Shown: positions 57,706 through 64,000 of the stretch, one piece after another
Numbering within the stretch: position 1 is the stretch's first letter
Layout of the letters: every line of letters begins with the position of its first letter
Assembly (NCBI GenBank): GCA_040753875.1
Contig: JBFMDV010000023.1
Span: forward strand, 1 to 64,000
Direction: 5' to 3'
Length of the DNA: 64,000 nt
Origin: Candidatus Zixiibacteriota bacterium
Lineage (GTDB): Bacteria > Zixibacteria > MSB-5A5 > GN15 > FEB-12
Translations under genes and position numbers: made by a program
Notes under the pieces: model-generated
What the model saw: the letters and a program-made list of their open reading frames with translations, nothing else
Database searches by the model: none
What the model was told of the DNA's origin: nothing

Positions 57706-59082
57706 TTACGGCCAAACGACTTGTGCAACGCGGTGAGACTGCTTGATACAATCGTTCAAGCCGATCCCATAATAAGCATTTCCGGTGATATGCAGGTTAC
57801 CGATCAACGCCAGTTCGGTTTCGATTTGCTTCATGATTCCGCTGTGACCGATATGAAACTGAGGTATCCCATGTCGCCATCGGTAGATACGCGTGATCTC
57901 GGGCGTGCCGGAAATCCCGACTATGGCATCGAGGTCGCGCCGGACCAATTCCACCAACTCGGAGTGAGAAAGGCCAGCCGATTCGTGGTCACCATCGCCT
58001 CCAACCATCGTCCGAAACTGTACTTTCCCTAACGGCGCCCGGTCGGCGAAAATCGATGATGTCCAGATCGAGCCGAGGATCCGCCTTCTCTCTTTTTTTG
58101 GTACCAGAAATCCAAAGCCGTTGAGGTCGGCACGCACGGCACCCACAGGGTACCCCATGCAAACGACTGCAATCGGCGCGTACGGGATCGATGCGAGAGC
58201 AGCGGATAGCTGTGCGGAAAGACTCTTAACGATTTCGGCTCCAGCGTGCGACGGTACCGCGAGAATGACAGTAGTTGCCGTCACCAGGCTGCCGTCTGCA
58301 AGTGCCACCAGGTACTGGGAATCACGTTTGGCAATACTTCTTACACCGAGCCCGGTTTGTATCTCGGTTGCGTACTTTTGCCTGAGCGCGTCGATGATCG
58401 CATCTAATCCACCATGGAACGATGTCAGCCAGCCGCCGGGTCCGGATGGTCCGCCGGTCGTACGCCCTGCTGCTTTGTGTCGACGTCCTCTGACAATCAT
58501 TGCCTTCAATAGCGACCCATACTCCGATTCCATCTCTTTCATAATGGGAAAACAGGATTGGAGCGAAAGCCGCTCCGCATCCCCGCCGTAGATACCGGAC
58601 ACCATCGGCTGTATCAGATAGTCGGCGGCCTGTCTGCCGATACGGCGCACCCCAAAGCTGTAAACGGACTCATCGTCACCGTTCGGTGGCCTGGAACCGA
58701 ACGGCTCCATCATAACTCGCAGCTTGCCGGAAAGAGGGAGGATATCTGAAGTCAGGAATTTGCCTGGGCTCATAGGAACAGACCGTAGCCTTCCTTCGCG
58801 CAGGATGAATCGGTTGCTCACATTGGCGTTGGCCGGTTCAAGTTGTTTCGTCAAACCCAGATCGTTACAGAGCTGGAGCGTCAACGGCTCGCGATCAAGG
58901 AAGCCGTTGGGACCCCAATCAAAGCTGTAACCGTCGATATGGTCAGTTCCGATCGTGCCCCCGAGCCGATTCTCGGATTCATAGAGGCAAACCGTCAGTT
59001 CAGGCTTGCGCTGCCGAATGAAGTGCAGAGCGGACAGACCTGAGATGCCGCCGCCTGCAATCAAAACATCAATGAGTGACAC
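57706..59082 (-). CDS. hemY: protoporphyrinogen oxidase (HemY/HemG FAD type)
   Basis: 458-residue FAD-dependent oxidase of the monoamine-oxidase fold that takes six electrons from protoporphyrinogen IX. FAD motif VLIAGGGISGLSALHFIRQ at about 5-24, ESENRLGG, the SVYSFGVRRIGRQAADYLIQPMVSGIYGGDAE central signature, and C-terminal ITGNAYYGIGLNDCIKQ. It overlaps the hemH end by 14 bp. HemY in Gram-positives acts on coproporphyrinogen; here the upstream HemN and absence of ChdC indicate the protoporphyrin route. It is the last gene of the haem operon. Confidence 0.92.
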   Translation of the reverse strand: MSLIDVLIAGGGISGLSALHFIRQRKPELTVCLYESENRLGGTIGTDHIDGYSFDWGPNGFLDREPLTLQLCNDLGLTKQLEPANANVSNRFILREGRLRSVPMSPGKFLTSDILPLSGKLRVMMEPFGSRPPNGDDESVYSFGVRRIGRQAADYLIQPMVSGIYGGDAERLSLQSCFPIMKEMESEYGSLLKAMIVRGRRHKAAGRTTGGPSGPGGWLTSFHGGLDAIIDALRQKYATEIQTGLGVRSIAKRDSQYLVALADGSLVTATTVILAVPSHAGAEIVKSLSAQLSAALASIPYAPIAVVCMGYPVGAVRADLNGFGFLVPKKERRRILGSIWTSSIFADRAPLGKVQFRTMVGGDGDHESAGLSHSELVELVRRDLDAIVGISGTPEITRIYRWRHGIPQFHIGHSGIMKQIETELALIGNLHITGNAYYGIGLNDCIKQSHRVAQVVWP

Positions 59083-60025
59083 GTGCCGAAACCCTTTCCC
59101 TGATCAGGTTAGCAAGCACCTGTGCGAATCGGTGATCGTCGTTGAACATTGGCATCCGCCGAATGCGAGGAGCGAGCGCGGGCCCGACCATCTCTCTCAG
59201 CTCGATGTCGAGTTCATATAGCGTCTCGATATGGTCACAAACGAAACTGATCGGCACTATGAACAGCCCGCCAGGACGCGAGGAAAGCAGGCGGCGCACT
59301 TCGCTGACCGTTTCCGGCTGGACCCATCTGACCGGGCCGGTCCGACTTTGAAACGCGACGTGGAAATCTCGGCCGCCCGCGGTGAGTTTGGCACTGCGCT
59401 TGATCTGTTCGACATACGGATCGCCATCCTGCACGAACTTTTCCGGCAACGAGTGAGCGGAGAATAACAGAGTCTCTCCCGGTCTGATATTCGCGTCGAT
59501 GAAGTCGCGAAGAAGCGATATATACATCGGATTGTCATGGTAGTCCCGTACGAACACGGAGGTGATTCCGCGGTAACCCGCCAACTGGCGCCCCGCTTCT
59601 TCGAACGATGATCCGGTTGTGGCGCGGCTATACTGCGGATACATGGGGATGAATATGAGCCGTCGAAATCCTTCGTGAAACGCGCGGTGTACAGCTTCTC
59701 CGATGGTCGGTTCGAAATAACGCATGCCGACAAAACACCGGAACCCGGGAAGTTCGGATCGCAGCAGTTCTTCGACCCGCCTCCGTTGTGCATCAGTCCA
59801 TGCGAATAGGGGCGAGCCACCGCCTATCATCGCATAATGACTCGCGACTTTGCCTTTTCGAGCACTCGATATGAACCACGCGAGCGGCTTTTGCAGAAAG
59901 GGTCCACCCGGCAGCCGAATGATCGACCGGTCTGAGAATATATTAAAGAGATACCGTCGTACGTTGTGGGTATTGTCGGGTCCTCCCATGGCCAGCAGGA
60001 TGGCGCATGTCTTTTCGTCACGCAT
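59069..60025 (-). CDS. hemH: ferrochelatase
   Basis: 318 aa. Inserts Fe2+ into protoporphyrin IX. Catalytic histidine in FSAHSLPEKFV and the acidic face SFVCDHIETLYELDIE with metal-path glutamates; the N-terminal LLAMGGPDNTHNVRRYLFNIFSD is the family start, and YGTSGSS-like TTGSSFEEA lies near the porphyrin pocket. No [2Fe-2S] extension is present. Nine bases follow the hemN stop. The oxidase gene overlaps its end. Confidence 0.95.
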   Translation of the reverse strand: MRDEKTCAILLAMGGPDNTHNVRRYLFNIFSDRSIIRLPGGPFLQKPLAWFISSARKGKVASHYAMIGGGSPLFAWTDAQRRRVEELLRSELPGFRCFVGMRYFEPTIGEAVHRAFHEGFRRLIFIPMYPQYSRATTGSSFEEAGRQLAGYRGITSVFVRDYHDNPMYISLLRDFIDANIRPGETLLFSAHSLPEKFVQDGDPYVEQIKRSAKLTAGGRDFHVAFQSRTGPVRWVQPETVSEVRRLLSSRPGGLFIVPISFVCDHIETLYELDIELREMVGPALAPRIRRMPMFNDDHRFAQVLANLIRERVSARVTH

Positions 60026-60034
60026 AACAATCGC

Positions 60035-61432
60035 TCAGATCGTCCGGGAGAACGTGGAGCCGGGAGTTGTTTCCTGGCTTTGGAGGTACGCATCAAATGT
60101 CATGGCTATATTTCGCACAAACGTGCGTCCCAGCGCCGTAATGCGCAGGCCGTCGTCGCCGATAACCAACAGGTCGTCATCCACGAACTCCGCCAGCGCG
60201 GATTGCTCGTGAACGAAGTACTCGATGAAGTTCACACCGAACCTTGTTTGCAGGCCGGAGAACGGTAGTTGGAAATTGCACATGAGTGTTGAAATAACAA
60301 ACTGGCGGATTTGATCATCCCGGGAAAGGCGTATGCCGCGATATACCGCAGTCTTGTCTCGGTCGATGGCCGTCTGATAGCTGTCGAGCCGCGACAAATT
60401 CTGATAGAATCCATTGTCGACATAACCGATTGACGACATGCCAAGGCCGATCATCTCCGGCGCGGCCTGGACAGTGTACCCCATGAAGTTTCGATGCAAC
60501 CTGCCGTCGACCTGGGCGATGGCCAGTTCATCGTTGGGAAGTGCAAAGTGGTCCATGCCGATCTGCCGGTAGCCGCCGCCGGTGAACCGCTCGACAGCAG
60601 TGGAGATGAGTCGGTATTTTGTCTCGGTACTCGGCAAGTCCTCGTAGCGGATCATTGACTGATGCGGCATCGCTTTCGGCAGATACGCGAACGAGTACAC
60701 GGCAACGCGATCGGGTTTCAGTCGCAAAGACAGTTCCAGGGTGTTTTCAAATGTCTCCGCAGTCTGACACGGCAGGCCGTAGATGAGATCGATGTTAATA
60801 CCTTTGAATCCGCGTGTGCGGCAATGCGCGATCAGATCTGCCACAAGCTCAAAGCTCTGGACGCGTCCGACGGCCTTTTGCACCGATTGATCGAAGTCCT
60901 GGACGCCCAATGAAATGCGGTTGAAACCGTTTTCCGAAAGAAAGTCGATCTGGTCGAATGACGTAACCCGCGGGTCGACTTCGATTGACTTTTCGCAGCC
61001 GTCCTCAAAGCGAAACTCCTCAGACAGACTCTGTAGAATGCGGGCAAAGCGAGCCGGATCGATAAACGTGGGAGTGCCACCACCGAAATGAAGCTGATTG
61101 ATGGTACGCCGGTCGCCGAGCAGGGAAACAACGTGGCGTGTCTCACGCAACAAGGCGCTGGAGTAACTGTCCACGCGCGAGGTGCTGTTGGTGATTACCG
61201 TGTTGCACCCGCAGTAATAACAGCGCCGTTGACAAAACGGAATATGGCAATAGATAGCCAACGGGTCAGTGGCTCGCTCTGATGCCGCTCGCAACGCCTC
61301 TTCATAATGTATCCTGCCAATCTCCTCTTTCCAGACCGGAACTGTCGGATAGCTGGTGTACCGCGGCCCGGAACGATCGTACTTGCGAAGCAGTTCAACG
61401 GGCACAGTCGTGCCGGCTGTCTCTGGACTCAT
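60035..61432 (-). CDS. hemN: oxygen-independent coproporphyrinogen III dehydrogenase
   Basis: 465-residue radical-SAM enzyme that decarboxylates two propionates of coproporphyrinogen III without oxygen. [4Fe-4S] site C67-QRR-C71-YY-C74 (with a nearby Cys76) in HIPFCQRRCYYCGCN, which is the true HemN signature that separates it from HemW. HFGGGTPTF, VQDFDQSVQKAVGR, MDHFALPNDELA and the C-terminal trip-wire-like domain LTCNFQLPF-type STLMCNFQLPFSGLQ are present. Overlaps hemE by 4 bp. Its presence fits an organism able to live without oxygen. Confidence 0.95.
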   Translation of the reverse strand: MSPETAGTTVPVELLRKYDRSGPRYTSYPTVPVWKEEIGRIHYEEALRAASERATDPLAIYCHIPFCQRRCYYCGCNTVITNSTSRVDSYSSALLRETRHVVSLLGDRRTINQLHFGGGTPTFIDPARFARILQSLSEEFRFEDGCEKSIEVDPRVTSFDQIDFLSENGFNRISLGVQDFDQSVQKAVGRVQSFELVADLIAHCRTRGFKGINIDLIYGLPCQTAETFENTLELSLRLKPDRVAVYSFAYLPKAMPHQSMIRYEDLPSTETKYRLISTAVERFTGGGYRQIGMDHFALPNDELAIAQVDGRLHRNFMGYTVQAAPEMIGLGMSSIGYVDNGFYQNLSRLDSYQTAIDRDKTAVYRGIRLSRDDQIRQFVISTLMCNFQLPFSGLQTRFGVNFIEYFVHEQSALAEFVDDDLLVIGDDGLRITALGRTFVRNIAMTFDAYLQSQETTPGSTFSRTI

Positions 61433-62460
61433 GTCGGCCTCCGATAATTGTGCACTGTCTGCACCAGAGCCTCGACCGATGCCAGCGGTGTTTCCGGCAG
61501 TATCCCATGGCCGAGGTTGAACACCAGTCGTTCATGACAATCCAAACTGTCGAGGATTTCTTCGGTATGTTGGACCACTCGTTCAGGTGTGCCGAATAGC
61601 ACCGCCGGGTCAAGGTTTCCCTGAATCGCTTTTCCCGACAAGGCCGAGGCAGCTTCGCTCAAGTCCATGCGATAATCAACACCTACGACCTCGCACTCGA
61701 TGTCCTGTACGACATCGATATAGGGAGCGAGGTTGTTGACAAACAGGATCCTGGGGGTTCCCGGCCGCTTGAGCTCCCGGAAAATCTTGTTGATCGGTCT
61801 GGCGGACCAGTTGCAGTAGTCGTCCTTGGAGAGTATCCCGCCCCAACTATCGAATATCTGAACCGCGTCGGCGCCGGCATCAATCTGCGCCCGCAGGTAG
61901 TCGACCGTGACATCGACAAGCAATGTCATCAACTCCTCGGAGGCGTCCGGATAGCGGTGCAGAAACTGCTTGGCTTTGTCGAACGAGTGCGATCCTTTGC
62001 CGTTGATAAGATAACAGGCCAGCGTGAATGGGGAACCGGCGAACCCAATGACCGGAGTCGAGGGGAGTGCCAATTTAATCCGGCGAATCCCCTCGGGTAC
62101 GAACCAGAGTTCTTTGTTGACATCAAACCGCCGAAGTTCGGCTACGTCGGCTGGGTTTTTAATAGTCTTCTGAAGCTGCGGTCCACCATCGGGGAACACA
62201 ACCGGGATTCCCATTGGTTCGACTATGGTGAGTATATCTGAGAACAAGATCGCGGCATCAAGTCCAAATCTCTCCACGGGCTGGCGGACCACCTCAGCGA
62301 TCAGTTCGGGGGTTCGGCACAGTTCCAGAAACGAGACTCGTTCGCGAACAGCACGGTAATCCGGCAGATACCGTCCCGCCTGACGCATGATCCAAACCGG
62401 AATCGGCCCATCGTTTTCACCACGGCAGGCCTTAAGGAACGGGCTGTTGCTTATGTCCAT
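61429..62460 (-). CDS. hemE: uroporphyrinogen decarboxylase
   Basis: 343 aa. Removes four acetate carboxylates of uroporphyrinogen III. IPVWIMRQAGRYLPDYRAVR with the two arginines, FSDILTIVEPMG with the catalytic aspartate, GFAGSPFTLACYLI, FDSWGGIL and NLGHGILPETP are all present. The start overlaps hemL by 10 bp, so translation is coupled. Middle of the haem operon. Confidence 0.97.
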   Translation of the reverse strand: MDISNSPFLKACRGENDGPIPVWIMRQAGRYLPDYRAVRERVSFLELCRTPELIAEVVRQPVERFGLDAAILFSDILTIVEPMGIPVVFPDGGPQLQKTIKNPADVAELRRFDVNKELWFVPEGIRRIKLALPSTPVIGFAGSPFTLACYLINGKGSHSFDKAKQFLHRYPDASEELMTLLVDVTVDYLRAQIDAGADAVQIFDSWGGILSKDDYCNWSARPINKIFRELKRPGTPRILFVNNLAPYIDVVQDIECEVVGVDYRMDLSEAASALSGKAIQGNLDPAVLFGTPERVVQHTEEILDSLDCHERLVFNLGHGILPETPLASVEALVQTVHNYRRPT

Positions 62461-63758
62461 GAATGTGCTTCCTTGCCGATCGCGGAAGCGAGGACCTCGA
62501 CCGCTTGATCGAGCATTTCGTTAGTATGCGCGGCTGACAGGAAACAGACCTCGTAGCCCGAAGGAGGCAAATATAGCCCGGCATCGAGAATCCTTTCGTG
62601 CACCCGGTTGTAGTGTGAGATACCGTCACTACTGATAGTGTCAGCAGACAAGGGGAGCTCGCGCTGAAACACGATCCAGAAAATGGATGCCACGCCGGCA
62701 ATGTTCACGGCTCGCCCGCTCAGCCGCTGCATGAGCGAACCCACAAAACGGCGATTGCGCTCTTCCAGCTGGGCGTGAATCTTCCCGTCAGCGAGTTTTG
62801 TGAGTGTCGCCAACCCGGCCGCCATGGCTACCGGATTGCCCGAAAGCGTTCCAGCCTGATAGACCGGTCCAAGCGGGGAGAGCATATCCATAATATCTGT
62901 GCGGCCACCGAAGGCGCCGACCGGCATCCCGCCGCCGATGATCTTACCGTACGTTAGAAGGTCAGGTCGAATACCGTAATATGCTGCTGCGCCACCCATC
63001 CCGAGACGGAATCCGGTGATGACTTCGTCGAAAATCAACAGTGCCCCGTGTTTTTCCGTAAGTGCCCGAAGCAGGCGAACGTAGTCATGCCGCTGAATAA
63101 GCAAGCCGTTATTTGCCGGGACCCCTTCGATTATAACGGCCGCCAATTGGTCGCCATGCTGGTCGAAGAAGGTCTGGAGTGCCTCCTCATCGGCAAGCGG
63201 CAGGACTGCAGTGTGGCTGGTGATAGCGTCCGGAACGCCCGCCGATGACGGCTGCCCAAAGGTGGCCAGACCCGAGCCGGCCTTTACCAACAGGTGATCG
63301 CTGTGACCATGATAGCAGCCCTCAAATTTTAGTACGAGGTCTCGCCTGGTGAACCCCCTGGCCAGTCTAATAGCCGACATCACGGCCTCGGTACCTGACG
63401 ACACGAAACGAATCTTTTCTACCGGATCGATCTGTCTGACGATGAAGTCGGCGAGTTCGTATTCAAGCTCAGTCGAAGCGCCAAAAGTCATGCCCCGCTC
63501 GACTTGGGATTTGACAGCGGCAACGACATCCGGATCGCCATGTCCCAGAATGAGCGGTCCCCAGGAACTGCAGAAATCGATATAGCGGTTACCATCGATG
63601 TCATACAGGTACGCCCCCTCGCCCCGGTCGATCACGCGCGGCGTGCCCCCAACCGATTTGAACGCCCGAACCGGAGAGTTTACTCCGCCGGGGATGACCC
63701 GAGATGCGAGGCTGGTCAATTCTCTCGACCGCCCAGTGTTCAGTTTAGCGCCAATCAT
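62451..63758 (-). CDS. hemL: glutamate-1-semialdehyde 2,1-aminomutase
   Basis: 435 aa, PLP-dependent. Makes 5-aminolevulinate in the C5 pathway, so a glutamyl-tRNA reductase (HemA) is expected elsewhere or upstream. Schiff-base lysine in TYGKIIGGGMPVGAFGGR; YHGHSDHLLVKAGSGLATFG, FDEVITGFRLGMGG and GTLSGNPVAMAAGLA are family signatures. Overlaps hemB by 14 bp at its start and hemE by 10 bp at its end. The position between hemB and hemE is a common arrangement. Confidence 0.97.
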   Translation of the reverse strand: MIGAKLNTGRSRELTSLASRVIPGGVNSPVRAFKSVGGTPRVIDRGEGAYLYDIDGNRYIDFCSSWGPLILGHGDPDVVAAVKSQVERGMTFGASTELEYELADFIVRQIDPVEKIRFVSSGTEAVMSAIRLARGFTRRDLVLKFEGCYHGHSDHLLVKAGSGLATFGQPSSAGVPDAITSHTAVLPLADEEALQTFFDQHGDQLAAVIIEGVPANNGLLIQRHDYVRLLRALTEKHGALLIFDEVITGFRLGMGGAAAYYGIRPDLLTYGKIIGGGMPVGAFGGRTDIMDMLSPLGPVYQAGTLSGNPVAMAAGLATLTKLADGKIHAQLEERNRRFVGSLMQRLSGRAVNIAGVASIFWIVFQRELPLSADTISSDGISHYNRVHERILDAGLYLPPSGYEVCFLSAAHTNEMLDQAVEVLASAIGKEAHSWT

Positions 63759-64000
63759 GTTTGAGAATGTCCCTCAAATGATAGGTGAGAATGATCGAGG
63801 CACCGGCGCGCATGATGGCGGTGAGATTCTCGATCACCATGATCTTCTCATCGGCCAGCCCGGCCTGGGCAAGTAATTTAACGGCTGTGTACTCTCCTGA
63901 AACGTTGTAGGCTGCGACCGGTAATCTGCTGTGAGCCTTGAAATCGGCAATGATATCCAGATAGGGGAGAGCCGGCTTAACCATGACGATGTCCGCCCCT
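63745..64000 (-). CDS. hemB: porphobilinogen synthase, C-terminal part (runs off right edge)
   Basis: About 85 residues of the 3' end. The window edge encodes GADIVMVKPALPYLDIIADFKAHSRLPVAAYNVSGEY, a hallmark of porphobilinogen synthase with the second active-site lysine region and the flexible YxVSGEY loop; ENLTAIMRAGASIILTYH is the C-terminal signature. It condenses two 5-aminolevulinates. The start lies outside the window. hemL begins 14 bp before its stop. Confidence 0.95.
   Translation of the reverse strand, partial: GADIVMVKPALPYLDIIADFKAHSRLPVAAYNVSGEYTAVKLLAQAGLADEKIMVIENLTAIMRAGASIILTYHLRDILKHDWR

Noticed and set aside
57451-58032. 193-codon + strand frame across the intergenic gap and hemY 3' end
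   Set aside because: No ribosome site; it crosses a terminator hairpin and overlaps hemY antisense.

Overview
The window is about 64 kb of compact, roughly 55% GC bacterial chromosome with about 50 genes. Almost all genes before position 56.6 kb lie on the + strand; the right end is a minus-strand haem operon. Genes for an outer membrane (LptD, LolA, BamD, a small beta-barrel candidate) show a diderm, Gram-negative-type cell. A Tat-exported ferredoxin, an octahaem cytochrome c and an NrfD-type membrane protein show anaerobic or versatile respiration. The gene content would fit an uncultivated FCB-group lineage (for example Zixibacteria-like), but this is an impression from gene content, not a placement. 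No rRNA, CRISPR array or prophage is visible, and only one tRNA (Phe-GAA).

Left end (0-2.6 kb): a small accessory patch with the first codons of a possible transposase running off the edge, an AT-richer putative lipoprotein, a REP-associated tyrosine transposase (RAYT) flanked by three REP-like palindromes, and a WlbA/WbpB-type sugar-nucleotide dehydrogenase. 2.8-9.5 kb: an operon of HD-domain protein, fused aconitase-family enzyme and MmgE/PrpD protein, then hisS and a NapH-like membrane ferredoxin, with two copies of a 43-bp hairpin repeat between the units. 9.5-13.4 kb: a methyltransferase, a secreted domain fused to a YhfC-like membrane domain, a ROK sugar kinase, a small membrane protein and tRNA-Phe. 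13.5-16.6 kb: a 43-residue membrane peptide, and divergent from it an octahaem cytochrome / Tat ferredoxin / NrfD operon with a clear promoter and an operator-like repeat.

17-30 kb: a LysN-like aminotransferase, a diaminopimelate epimerase homologue in which both catalytic cysteines are serine, a PabA/TrpG amidotransferase, an MFS transporter, argS, and a tightly overlapping shikimate operon (DAHP synthase, aroA, aroE, aroK, aroB, aroQ) that covers every step except chorismate synthase; then a MATE exporter. 30-49 kb: FAH hydrolase, M1-like peptidase, membrane protein, AlaX and a large LptD in an overlapping string, then HU, FtsK, LolA, RimO, a lytic transglycosylase, BamD, NadD, PolA, a beta-barrel candidate and CoaE: a housekeeping cluster for envelope, replication and cofactors.

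49-57 kb: transketolase, an aminotransferase, and a muropeptide-recycling group (NlpC/P60 peptidase, dipeptide epimerase, N-acetylmuramoyl-L-alanine amidase). A 389-bp gene-free stretch at 57.3-57.7 kb carries a consensus promoter and a terminator hairpin that may bound a small RNA. 57.7-64 kb: minus-strand operon hemB(partial)-hemL-hemE-hemN-hemH-hemY, which is the protoporphyrin-dependent, oxygen-independent (HemN) route to haem.
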